A stretch of 64,000 bases of DNA from contig NC_134461.1 in the NCBI RefSeq assembly GCF_047948215.1, positions 82,608,103 through 82,672,102 of the forward strand. Direction: 5' to 3'. Source of the DNA: Lycorma delicatula. Taxonomy: Eukaryota > Arthropoda > Insecta > Hemiptera > Fulgoridae. Shown here piece after piece: positions 11,366 through 21,417 of the stretch; position 1 is the first letter of the stretch; every line of letters begins with the position of its first letter. The notes beneath the pieces are model-generated. The model had not been told where the DNA came from, searched no databases, and was given only the letters and a program-made list of their open reading frames with translations. A program made the translations under genes and the position numbers.

Positions 11366-12062
11366 AATCCATCAATGATCCCTCCTCTCGTCTGAGAGCT
11401 GGTGACCCGATTCATATCCCGTTGGGAATTTCTCGCTATACCTCACGGTCTTCTGCCATTAGAATCAACGTGCCTAACGTTTCTCCAGTCGCCTCTTCAA
11501 TTTGGTTCAGCCATCTTTTCGACGGTCTTCCGCTTGACTGCTGCCCTCGATTTTTCCCTACATGACTAGCTTCTCAGGTTTTTCGCCGGGCCTACGAACT
11601 ACATGGCGGAAAAATCAGAGGATGCGCTGGAAAAACATTGTGGATAAACTCCTCACTAAACCCAGCTCCTTTATAATCGAGTTGTTCGTTCTATTTTCCG
11701 TCCATGCGACACGGACCATTCTTTTTTAAGCCCACATTTTGGATGCATCAATTCTCCTCCGGTCTTACACCACGATGGTCCAGGTCTCAACGCCGTACAT
11801 GACTACTGGGAAGAATAGTATCTGAAACAGTGACAGTTTTATACTTGTCGTGATTGCCCTATCCGTCCAAATAGCTTTCAGTTTTTTAAGCGCCCCTTTT
11901 GCCAAGATAATTCTATTTCATATTTTAGCCGACGAGCCCCCATGTTTATCTATTATGGTTCCTAAATATACGAAACGTTCCTCATTATCGAAATCACACT
12001 ATTGTTTTTCCGATGTTTAATTTCAGCCCTACTACCTCACTTTCTTGCTGAACCCGGTCAAG
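11366..12062 (-). pseudogene. LINE reverse transcriptase, C-terminal relic (type 1)
   Basis: The minus strand, in one frame, reads VVGLKLNIGKT, EERFVYLGTIIDKHGGSS, LAKGALKKLKAIWTDRAITT, FFPVVMYGVETWTI, DRRRIDASKMWA, RMVRVAWTENRTNNSIIKEL and RILxFFRHVVRRPGEKPEKL, then GKIEGSSQAEDRRKD. This is the end of the palm, thumb and C-terminal tail of a non-LTR (LINE) reverse transcriptase; the YLG, YGxETW and G(R)xxRRPGE-type blocks are the diagnostic features. At least five in-frame stops (after SSAKI, WTIVV, KMWA, RIL, LVM) make it inactive. The YADD catalytic box lies upstream of what survives, so the copy is 5'-truncated or eroded. It is locally GC-richer than its surroundings. A target-site duplication was not found. 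Confidence 0.85.
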
Positions 12063-12885
12063 GAAGAAAGTGTATAATTAAAGAATTGAAAGAGCGTAAT
12101 TTTTTTTATTTTAATTCAATGTATGGATTTACAGAAAATAAAAAAACAACTGAGTCCATATGGGAAGAAAATATTAAAAAAATTGCAAAGGTGAAAAATC
12201 TTGATCATGATAAAAAATAAGAAACGGTACGCAGATAAATGATGTGGTAAGATTACCGAGCTTAACCAAAATATCTCTGGAATGTAGAAATACTTAATAT
12301 TTTTTTTAAAATAAGTTTTCCAACAATTTTTCATGAATTTTCTTACAAAATACTTGGAATATGAAAATTAAATCAGACTCTATTATCATTAAGCTATAAA
12401 TATTTTTTAATAATCAGCAATTATAATGAGAAAATAAAAAATATCTTCAAAATGTCCCTTAGACAATGTAATTTTTCCATTAAAATATCTTCTCTTTAAT
12501 TATATGAAAGAAAATGATTATGAACCACCAAGGAAATTTTCTTTATAACAAAAAAAACCCCATAAAATCAGTAAAAAGATACATAACAAAAATAAAAGCA
12601 TTTCGAGCTTAAAACTTACTTTTTTCTTGTAAGTGAATTAAAAACTGGCTATAGACGTAAAATTAATAACTTCCTTTGAGACTGGCCGCACACACAGTAT
12701 TACATAGAGCTTCATTATCCGTTAAAAAATTTAAAAATACTATAAGCTTATGAAAAACATAATTTTGTGGATGAATTAAACAAAACTTAAATTAAAATCT
12801 GCGAGAAAAATATAATTTCTGTTTATTCCTAAAACAAATTCGTTTATTTTGCGGAAATATTGAAAATATCTTTACAATTCAAATA
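12063..12885. other. Unassigned AT-rich DNA
   Basis: No recognised feature. Two overlapping opposite-strand open frames near 12002-12334 are composition artefacts: the plus-strand one begins inside the antisense of the LINE relic. Confidence 0.55.
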
Positions 12886-13129
12886 CAGTACGACCCCGCA
12901 ATATCGCGGATAGAAGGATATTCTAAAAAAAAAAAAATCCAGAAATAAATAATTTGTCTACTTTTTAATAGGTACATAAAAATGCAGTGTAAGTAGTTCT
13001 ATATATTTGGTAACAAATTGAACAGAATAAATAAATACGATATTATAATATTGTAGGCTAACGCGGCTAGCCAACAACGCGTATATAATAGCTATTTCAG
13101 TATGGCCGCGTTATAGGAAGATCGTACTG
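12886..13129. mobile_element. Pogo-like MITE
   Basis: Imperfect inverted repeats at the ends: CAGTACGACCCCGCAATATC then GCGG at the left (12886-12909) and CAGTACGATCTTCCTATAAC then GCGG read on the minus strand from 13129. The CAGTACG...CGCGG style of end is typical of pogo/Tigger relatives (family knowledge). A TA precedes the left end (12884-12885); the right flank is TT rather than TA. The 244-bp interior has no coding content. Confidence 0.6.
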
Positions 13130-14999
13130 TTCTAATCAAATTAATATATCCTATTTCTTGGAATTTTAAAGAAAAATATTTTTGGTATGTTTAATAAAAT
13201 GGAACTAGCTTTCCAGCTAACGAAAAACATATATAACTAATAGCCTTTATCATGAAACTCAAAATTTCCACACTATAAAACTGTGATAAAGCCGGAAGTA
13301 CTCTATGCGGGCAAAATCCCTAAGACTGTGCAACAAAGGTTTGCTGAAAAATCTATAAAAAAAGAAAGGTAAATTATAAGAAATATTTTAGGTCCTAAAT
13401 TTCAAAATAATCAGGTAAAATTAATTCCAAATAACAAACTTTAAAATAAAATTGAAAAACTGTCAGATACGATAAGGAAAATACGAATTGCATTTTATTT
13501 CAAATTAATAACAAACAATAAGATTGACTAAACATTTTTTTTATTTTTTTCCAAAGAAAAAACTAAAGACAAATGGTTCACACAAGTATGAATTCTCTTT
13601 AAGAATTTTAAAAGATGAAAATAAAAAGTTCCAAGAAGCGCCAAAACCCAAGAACAACAAAGCTGAACATTTTGAAAAACAAACGAAAGAGATATATCAG
13701 AAAGAATGAAAAGTATTGGGCAGATAGAAAAACAGAAAAAAATAAATAATCACAAATAAATAAATAAATGATCTAACGGGTTCCAAAGTGAACTATACGG
13801 AATAAAAAAAATTGGATAATCAAAAAAATAAATATAAATTAAAAACAAAATCTTTATTATTCTAGAAAAAAGACTTTTTTCTAAAAAAGAAAACGTTTTT
13901 TTTTCTAGATCTATTTTTAAGAGTAATATGCTTATAAATTGAGTTTTTGCTATGTAGAATGACATAATGCAGAGACTATTAAAAATGATAAACGTTACAT
14001 TCACCCATGTAAGCATTCTAAAGATTACTCAGATCTTTAGGGCAAATATATAATACTATGTTCATTATTATAAAGTTGTGTGAAATTATTTTTCATACAA
14101 ACAGCAACAAACGCATTTATTTACAAGATAAATATATCAACCAATAAATGGATTGATAAAAAAAGAAAACTCGTACGAATATAATGTATGAAAATAAAAA
14201 CCGTTTATTTCGAATAAAAAAGGATTAAATATAATTATAAAAATATTTATATCAAAACTGCTATAAATAAATTTAATGATGTTTTTAGGAAAAGATAAAA
14301 TAAATACAATAACGGTACAAACCATAAAACGAACTGAAAAATAAATAAAAATAATAAAAAAAAACTGCATCACGATTTTAAAGAAGAAATAAGGCAACAA
14401 CAGAAGTACTATAAGTAGTAAAAAAGCGAGCGGAAGAACATTCTAGTCCTGTTTCAGTGAATGGATTGGTCTATCGTAAGTTATATTTATTGGTGCTGGA
14501 GGCGAGGGTCATCGCATAAATTATATCTGAGAAAAGGCAGGGAGGTTGGTGGTAAAGAGAGAATGCAGTCTATAGCTGTTGGTCATACTTTAAACAGTCA
14601 ATATAATTTAATATAATAACAACGATCGAGAAGCTCTTGTATAACTGTCTACATGCTTACAAGGGTGGATGTTACGTTTAACATTTTTATAGTCTCTGCA
14701 TCATGACATTCTTCAAAACTAAAACTCTTCATTTATAAACGTATTATTCTTAATAATAAATCACATAAATAAATATATAAAAAATTTATCATTAATTTTT
14801 CCAATTTATTTAAGAAAAATATTTCTTTGGGTAAATAAAAAAAATATATATATATTTATATAGAATGAAACGCCCAAGGAAAAAACTGCCCTCAGAAATC
14901 AAGGGAACAAAATGGAATTAACCTATCGACTAATACAATGTCTAACACAATATCTATCTTAAATACTAAATTAAGGATTTAAAAACAAAGAAGCAAATT
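13130..14999. other. Unassigned AT-rich DNA
   Basis: No recognised gene or repeat. 14420-14660 is less AT-rich (GGTGCTGGAGGCGAGGGTCA) but gives no recognisable protein in any frame. Confidence 0.5.
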
Positions 15000-15488
15000 C
15001 GTTCAGTATCATTGTATGCAAAAGAATGCTTGACAATGAGGCCTCTTAAAACGAAAATTTCACAGCAGAAATCTAAAGTTATGGCCTTTTGCCGAAAATG
15101 GTCCTTATGCCTTTACGTTCCAAGATAGTCATCGATGGGGAAATTCTGGAATAGGTGGGAAACTTCAAATATCTGGGGTATAACCTGTCCTTCGAACATG
15201 AACAAGATGTAAATGGAAAATTTGCTAAATTTAGTGCGGTTTGTGGAACGATACGCCAGACTCTAAAAGGTCACTCCGAAAGGTACTCTGAAAGGTCAGA
15301 CCAGGAAGGATATCCGATTTTATAACACAATGGTAGTGAAGTGTGGATCAATAGCAAATCGGAGGATTCTCGTATACAAGCGACAGAGATGAGGTTCCTT
15401 CGGAGCGTGAAGGGTTGTAGGAAAACGAATAGTATTGTTAGGAATGAGGTCATTAAGTTAAAAACAATCAACGAAACGATCAAACAAT
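15000..15488 (+). pseudogene. LINE reverse transcriptase relic (type 2), 5' segment
   Basis: Plus-strand reading with frame changes gives KISQQKSKVMAFCRKW, IVIDGEILExVGNFKYLGYN, LSFEHEQDVNGKFAKFSAVC, GTIRQTLKG, then GSEVWINSKSEDSRIQATEM, RFLRSVKGC and RNEVIKLKTINETIKQ. This is the palm end, thumb and tail of a non-LTR reverse transcriptase, of a different lineage from the relic at 11366 (its KYLG, GSExW and RFLRSVKG blocks differ in sequence). Frame changes occur around 15110 and again around 15260-15330. The open reading frame on the opposite strand here is a shadow. The element continues after a SINE insertion (15669-15800). Confidence 0.8.
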
Positions 15489-15668
15489 AACGAGAATACC
15501 GGTGTTCTTTGGTGGTTAGGTTTCAATTAACCACACATCTCAGGAATGGTCGAACTGAGACTGTACAAGACTACACTTCATTCATACATATCATTCTCAT
15601 TCATTCTCTGAAATAATACATTTCTGAAATAATTCCCGGAGGTTAAACAGGAAATAGAAAGAAAAGAT
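15489..15668 (+). mobile_element. SINE-A copy 2, 5'-truncated, nested in a LINE relic
   Basis: Begins at ATACCGGTGTTCTTTGGTGG, so the tRNA-like head is missing, and ends with TTAAACAGGAAATAGAAAG. It splits the reverse-transcriptase relic: LINE-encoded sequence resumes immediately after it. No clear target-site duplication; the LINE segment expected between the two halves is partly missing, suggesting a small deletion at the insertion point. Confidence 0.85.
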
Positions 15669-15800
15669 TGCCATTGCGTGCGTGGTATTATAAGCCGGAT
15701 AGAAGAAAAGATTTAGGCAGACCGAAGCGTCGATGGGCGCCAGAACAAGCTAATCAAGCCTAAACCGTGAAGAAGTGAAACCGTAAAGAAAAATAAGAAA
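15669..15800 (+). pseudogene. LINE reverse transcriptase relic (type 2), 3' segment
   Basis: Directly downstream of the SINE the plus strand reads LPLRAWYYKPDRRKDLGRPK then RRWAPEQANQA and a stop. This is the C-terminal tail (xYKPxGRRxxGRPxxRW) of the same LINE type as 15000-15488, in the right order and orientation. The region after the stop is A-rich. Confidence 0.75.
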
Positions 15801-16415
15801 TATTCAGTCTATACAAAATGATACAATATATATAAATTCCATTCCCGCAAAATGCTTTAATATAAATCAACAGAAATAATGCACGAGAGAAATTCGGTTT
15901 TCATAGTCCACATTTTAAGGATGATTTCTCAAGAAAATTCTCCTTGTTTTATTTAGAAAGAAAAACTAAAAATGTATATTGTGATAAAGTTATGAAAGAT
16001 TAAAATAAAAAAAAACATAAATAGAAAATCTGGGCTAACAAAGTAGGGAATTAAGAAAAAATTAAAAGAAATCTCAGAAAGGAAGGGGGATCTCTACGAA
16101 GAAAAAACTCGAGAACAAAATAAGAGTAGCGACAGAAGAATTCAAGAAAAAAGTCCAGCGAGAGACTAGTGGAAAGAAAGTTACGGGAAGCTAAGAAAAT
16201 GGTTAAACATAGTCCGTTAGCTGAATCGAAAAATTTTGTTTTCACAGAAATCATTCGTTATTTAGTAAATAAATTTATGCAATCCAACAATATGATAATT
16301 CAGCAGTTGAAGTACATCATTTCCAAAAAAGAAAAAAAATCAACTTCAATTGTACTAACATTTCTATTCTATTCCTTTGCCACATTTCAGTCCAATGGTA
16401 TAATGGCCCTTTGAT
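15801..16415. other. Unassigned AT-rich DNA
   Basis: Nothing recognised. Purine-rich 16040-16200 generates overlapping open frames on both strands without domain content. Confidence 0.5.
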
Positions 16416-16573
16416 AAAAATTGGATTTTTTTTTTGTCTTCAGTCATTTGACTGGTTTGAAGCAGCACTCCAAGATTCCCTATCTAGTGCTAGTCGTTTC
16501 ATTTCAGTATACCCTCTACATCCCTAACAATTTGTTTTACATATTCCAAACGTGGAAATTCCAAAAATTGGAT
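16416..16573 (-). mobile_element. Very short 5'-truncated LINE (type 3) with target-site duplication
   Basis: A perfect 11-bp direct repeat AAAAATTGGAT flanks the insertion (16416-16426 and 16563-16573). Between them is poly-T, then GTCTTCAGTCATTTGACTGG and CCCTATCTAGTGCTAGTCG, the antisense of the last codons of the reverse transcriptase also seen at 41425-41854 (about 90% alike by eye). On the minus strand the coding end is followed directly by a poly-A tail. Only about 136 bp of the LINE was copied, as in target-primed reverse transcription that stopped early. Confidence 0.85.
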
Positions 16574-17147
16574 GACAGACGGAAAATTTACGAGAAATCT
16601 AGGATACTAAACAATAATATATGTATATGTACAATAATATATATATATAGATCCAATAACATCTATTCTACGAATCAATAAATATGAAATTAAAAATGAT
16701 TTTAAGAAACAGAATTTACTCTGATTAACTACTTCAATAATTAAAAAAAATAAAACAGCACACATTTATGAAGAGAAAAAAAAAGAACATCTGTTGAAAC
16801 AAAATTTTTTTATTTGTGAAAAGCACAGACAGATATCCTAAAACGAAAAACATCCTGTTTCTTTAACTCATTCCACATGTTCAGAAACGAAATGTAAATA
16901 AGTCTACTATAAATACCGGTTTATACTAAATGTAACAAACAAACTACAATTTTAATAGTTATCCCGTTTCAGGTCACCATTTCAGGTGTCCGGAGTTGCA
17001 AAACCATAATAATCGGCTACCATCTTGAAACAGTAAGTCAAACTTCTGTAAATTAAATCAGTAGTCTTTTTCTACAAATGATTAACGTATTATCAATGGC
17101 GTTCTGGCCTACCCATAAAAACATTTTTTTTTATAGCTGCAGGATTA
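16574..17147. other. Unassigned AT-rich DNA
   Basis: No recognised feature; short (AT)n at 16638-16648. Confidence 0.5.
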
Positions 17148-17189
17148 CAGTGATGACGTTTAGTCATCACTGATCGACTAAGTCGATCA
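17148..17189. repeat. Two adjacent perfect hairpins
   Basis: CAGTGATGAC (17148-17157), loop GTTTA, GTCATCACTG (17163-17172); then TGATCGACT (17171-17179), one base, AGTCGATCA (17181-17189). The stems overlap by two bases. Function unknown. Confidence 0.7.
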
Positions 17190-18580
17190 TTCTTACCGAT
17201 TGACATGGCTAGATACACCAAATATCGATTAAAATATCGAGCCATTCAATTGGCTGGTTTCGTACCAGTTGGTTTTACATTAATTTCGTGATATCGGTAA
17301 CCAGGCCAACCAATTCTATAACTAATAATAATTTAAGTTGAAAAAACATTTTTTTATTTTTAAATTTTAAAACCTTTTCGCCAAAATAAATGTAAATATA
17401 TAAGTAATTGGTAAAGAATACGGAAGATTTCTTAAATTTCTTTCGGTTCCTTCTTTTCTTGCCCAAGTTGTTTGTAAGATAAAAATAAGGCGGAGTTAAA
17501 AATAAATTAAACAGGTTATAAAAAATTACACTGCATTAATAATAAAGAAATAATGTTAATTTTTAAAACATGGCATTAGCTATTTGTTTAATAAGAATTA
17601 GCGAGGGATATATCAAAGACTTAGGTGTGTTATTGCAATGACAGCAAATCTCCCTAGCTTAATTTCAGTTTAATTAGACTTTAGTGCAGTACTGTGGTTG
17701 GTACTTACTGTCCTTTGGTTGGTATAATTGCAATACAGTGGTTGGTATTTATTGTACGGTACTTAACGTTGAACATTAGTTGAATAACTTGGTACTTATT
17801 CCATCAAGAATAATCCGAAAAAAGACGATAAAATAAAAACCATACCAAACTAGAAATTAAAAAAATTATTAAATAGAAATAAAAAACACTCTCATCGCTG
17901 TAAATAATAAACCAAAAACATGTGTTCTAAACGTTCGGACAAAGAATATAAGAATATTTCTTTCGATATGAATAAAAAACAAAATTAAAATAAAAGAAAA
18001 AAAATCGACTTACGTAGAATATCTTAGCATGAGGGTATAATAAACTCAATTCTACTAAAATTACATTCTTGTTATAAGTAACATGTGATTTAACGGAAAA
18101 AATAAACACGTGTGGTTTAAGCGCAGTAGACCATAGTAAATACTTCTGCAGCTGTTACAAAGTAACAATAACGTTAATATAAACTGTTTATAATGGTTAT
18201 ATAACATTGTCACGGACAAAAAGAAATAATAAACTGGTTTCATTTACATAAAGTAAATATTTGTAACCTATCATAATTACAACTTCCTTTAACAGTTTTA
18301 GACCAACAAAGTAATATACATATTATTCCTTGAGTTTTGCTTTCAAGAACAATACAATGTGAAATAGTTCTGTGATGATAAATTAAAAAAAAAAACGCTG
18401 ATAGATTTCCTGGATGCTCTAAATCGAACAACAAAACAGGCTATTGATGTTATAGCGAAACCTTTCTGGAATTTAAAGTAAAGCTTAAAGTTTAAACTTT
18501 CCTTACGATAGTATTTGAAATTATTATCATCCTTACGACCTCAACGGTATTTTCTAATCTATTTACAATTGAGTCATCAT
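17190..18580. other. Unassigned AT-rich DNA
   Basis: No gene recognised. A short imperfect direct repeat occurs at 17684-17713 and 17731-17757 (both containing CAGTGGTTGGTA-like sequence). Open frames here on the minus strand have no domain content. Confidence 0.5.
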
Positions 18581-18591
18581 TCAGTTGACTG

Positions 18592-18875
18592 AATCCACCA
18601 GGTTACAGTAGTGAACTCGTCATCGCAAATCAGCTGATTTCGAAGTCGAGAGTTCTAAGGTTCAAATCCTATTAAAGGTAATTACTTTAATACTAGATTT
18701 GAATACTAGATCGTGGATACCGGTATTCTTTGGTGGTGGTTGGGTTCCAATTAAACATACATCTGGAGACTGCAGAAGACTAAATTTCATTTACATTCAT
18801 ACATATCATCCTCAGCAATCCTCATCTTCAGTAACACCTTACAGTGGTTCCAGAGCTAAACAGAACAAGGGAGAG
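18592..18875 (+). mobile_element. SINE-A copy 3, with 11-bp target-site duplication
   Basis: Flanked by the direct repeat TCAGTTGACTG (18581-18591 and 18876-18886). Head diverged (CCACCAGGTTACAGTAGTG), box B region GGTTCAAATCC, then the family body GATCGTGGATACCGG. The GGT repeat is expanded (TTTGGTGGTGGTTGGG) and part of the ACCACACATCTC block is altered. Confidence 0.85.
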
Positions 18876-18886
18876 TCAGTTGACTG

Positions 18887-19236
18887 GTTTGATGATATTT
18901 TCTATTTCGTGCTAATATTTTAACCTCAACATATTAAAATCCTGCTTTTTTAATTATCTCTTTCATATCTCTTTCATTCTAATCTTTATCTTTCTCTGTA
19001 GTAGAGCTTATCTTTTATTACAAAAGATAGTTAAGAGCTAGGATAAAAATAGGCTCTTTTTTAGTAAAGATGCTCAAAAAATTTGCTAAAGATAGCTGGA
19101 AGATTCTTGGCTATCATTTTTTTTATACTCCTTAACAGATGAAGATTTAAGTGAATAGTTAGCAAGGTGATGAACAGATTACAAAATTATAATAAAAATC
19201 ATGTAAAAATAATTGTAAAAGGTTGTTTAATATATA
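18887..19236. other. Unassigned AT-rich DNA
   Basis: Nothing recognised. Confidence 0.5.
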
Positions 19237-19289
19237 TGTCGTAGGCGAATTGAAAAATCAGGCTTATTGCAATGCGCCCGACAATTGGA
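19237..19289 (+). repeat. Short dispersed repeat, copy 1
   Basis: CAGGCTTATTGCAATGCGCC and flanking bases recur at about 20156-20212 (CAGGCTTATTGAAATGCGCC). In both places the segment lies just upstream of a Helitron-like fragment. Confidence 0.6.
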
Positions 19290-19380
19290 AATTATAAATA
19301 TAATCTAACCAAACTTAACCTACGCTCGCTAGTTAGGTTGGCGAGCGAAGGTTAAATCTGTTTCGATTATATTTATAATT
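19290..19380. repeat. 91-bp imperfect palindrome
   Basis: Outer arms AATTATAAATATAATC (19290-19305) and its perfect complement (19365-19380), 16 bp. Inner arms TTAACCT and CGCTCGC pair with GCGAGCG and AGGTTAA around 19315-19355. A two-step hairpin with an unpaired internal loop. Confidence 0.75.
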
Positions 19381-19388
19381 ATAAGCAA

Positions 19389-19672
19389 CTAGCATCCCCG
19401 TCGCGGCTTCGCCCGCTCTATATGGTTACATATGATTGTTTGTCGACCAATATTTTGTCGTTTTCGACAAATATGAACCAAATCGGACCATAAATACAAT
19501 TTTTTTTAAATATTTCTACTCCAGGAGCACCTAGCCGGTCCTAACTAATTCAGAAACCTTCGCAGGTGTGCGAACTACGACGCACCAAAGTTTCATCCCA
19601 ACCGGGATGAATGGTATAGGAACGCATACGGGTCAAAGAAACAAAGGAACATTAATTTTTATATACATAAAT
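19389..19672 (-). mobile_element. Helitron-like fragment, copy 1
   Basis: Read on the minus strand, it starts near TATATAAAAATTAATGTTCC, contains the family body (GATGAAACTTTGG, GGTCCGATTTGG) and ends GCGGGCGAAGCCGCGACGGG then GATGCTAG with a T following. A small GC hairpin (GCGG-GCGAAG-CCGC) about 10 bases before a terminal CTAG, with a T next to it, is what Helitron 3' ends look like (family knowledge). Related fragments: 20237-20550, 20825-21025, 31165-31500. No Rep/helicase coding region, so non-autonomous. Confidence 0.55.
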
Positions 19673-20112
19673 AGGCTACAAACAAACATATTTATAATCT
19701 GTATTTTTGTAAATTTTATGACAATAATTAGTTTTATATTAACTAGGATTTGCATAACTAATTAATTACATTTTTATGTAATGTGGTAATTAATAAAACG
19801 ATTTGACGGATTTAATTTTCTTATCTAAGTACTTAAAGAATAGTTATATTAATTCTTTATTTTTATTGTTGTCATTTCAACACCTGTCATTCATTGTATT
19901 AGTTTGCTCTTTTATTTTAATAGACCTATTAAGAAAAATAAATGTTTTGTTAAATTTCATTGCATTTTAATAGATCATTAATTATATATAACTTCATTTT
20001 CATCATACTTATTACATATTTCGAACTTATCTCAGTCGTAATTGTTTCTTTTTTATTCCTCTTTCCGATATCTCTTTCTTTCTTTAAAACTAACTTTTTC
20101 CCGCCTATTTTG

Positions 20113-20116
<4 letters not shown>
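19673..20116. other. Unassigned AT-rich DNA
   Basis: Nothing recognised. Confidence 0.5.

Positions 20117-20155
<39 letters not shown>
20117..20155. repeat. (AT)n microsatellite
   Basis: Uninterrupted alternating A and T over about 39 bases, directly upstream of the short repeat at 20156. Confidence 0.95.
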
Positions 20156-20157
<2 letters not shown>

Positions 20158-20215
20158 TACGCAACTTGAAAAGTCAGGCTTATTGAAATGCGCCCGGCTA
20201 ATTAGAAAATGAAAT
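20156..20215 (+). repeat. Short dispersed repeat, copy 2
   Basis: Matches 19237-19289 (TCAGGCTTATTG, ATGCGCCCG). Confidence 0.6.
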
Positions 20216-20236
20216 GTAATTAATATATTTGTATTA

Positions 20237-20550
20237 TCTATATATATAAAAATGAATGTTTGTTTGTTTATCTTGTATGTGTTCCAGATCATTCATCCAA
20301 TTGCGATGAAACTTTGGTGAGTTGTGCGCACGTCCACGAAGGTCTCAGAATTAGTTTGTACCCGCTAGGTGGCGTTGGGGTCGAAATATTTAAAAAATTG
20401 TATTGATGGTCCGATTTGGCTCATATTCAGAATGCATATTACTTATGTGAAAAGAAAATTTTTTGCAAAAACGATACCCGCTACCTGGTGCCGGTGTCGA
20501 GATATTTATGAAACAAATAAATTTTCTTCTTTATATATATATAGAAGATA
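20237..20550 (+). mobile_element. Helitron-like fragment, copy 2
   Basis: Starts TCTATATATATAAAAATGAA with an A just before it, the expected form for a Helitron 5' end inserted between A and T. Body: GCGATGAAACTTTGG, ACCCGCTAGGTGGCGTTGGG, GGTCCGATTTGGCTCATATT, then a second CCGCTACCTGGTGCCGGTGT block. The 3' hairpin/CTAG end is missing. Confidence 0.55.
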
Positions 20551-20824
20551 GAAGATTATCAGTGCGGACAAGATAATACTACAAAATTTTACATTTCTTA
20601 AATTCGACCGGAAGATCTTGCAAACAAAAAATTACCTAAGCAAAAAGAAAAACCTGAAGATCTCGTACGTAAAAGTATTTAAGCTCTGATACTTTTTCTT
20701 AAGTGGTCAGAAAAGGCTGTGAAAAACTGCATTAGTGAATAAAGTGTAAAAAATAAATAATAAAAGTGTTTAACAAACTTGCATACGGTTGTGTAATTAA
20801 GATAATAAGATTTTATTATAAGTT
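20551..20824. other. Unassigned DNA between Helitron-like fragments
   Basis: No recognised feature. Confidence 0.4.
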
Positions 20825-21025
20825 TGTGAGTTGTGCGCATGCCCGAAAAGGTTTCTGAATTAGTTTGGACACGCTAGGTGGCGCTGGGGTAGAAATATTT
20901 TGAAAAATTGTATTTATGGTCCGATTTGGCTTATATTTGTCGAAACGATATTTGACAAAATATTGGTCGACAACAATTATATGTCACCACATAGCGAGGG
21001 CGAAGCTACGAAGAGGATGTCAGTA
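20825..21025 (+). mobile_element. Helitron-like fragment, copy 3 (3' part)
   Basis: Shares GGACACGCTAGGTGGCGCTG and GGTCCGATTTGGC with copy 2, then AATATTGGTCGACAACA and GCGAGGGCGAAGCTACGAAG, which match the 3' part of copy 1. The terminal CTAG is mutated (GATGTCAG). Confidence 0.55.
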
Positions 21026-21417
21026 CGTAATAAACGAAGGAAATAATTCCACGTAGTTTTAGATAGTTCAATTTTAACTTAAAAATTTTTTTTTTTTACT
21101 TTAATAATAAAAAACAATCTATAAGGTAAAAAAAAAAAAAAAACTAATTTGTATGCAGGATATATATTAAGTAACTGCAATTAAATTATTTGCTATAACT
21201 TCTTTTTTTCTTTTAATAGATCCGGTTTTTAATGCAAATCATAAAATAAACATCAGAAATACATGACACTAAACAAATAAAAATTATATATAAACATGTG
21301 CAGGTGCAAAACTGGAAATACCACACTTAAATATATTTAGCCTTGTATTTTAAAAAAAAGTCTCTTACAGTAGCCGATACTTTAAAATTGTAATTAAAAA
21401 TACAACAGTTATAAATA
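21026..21417. other. Unassigned AT-rich DNA
   Basis: Poly-T (21090-21098) and poly-A (21129-21143) runs; nothing else seen. Confidence 0.5.
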
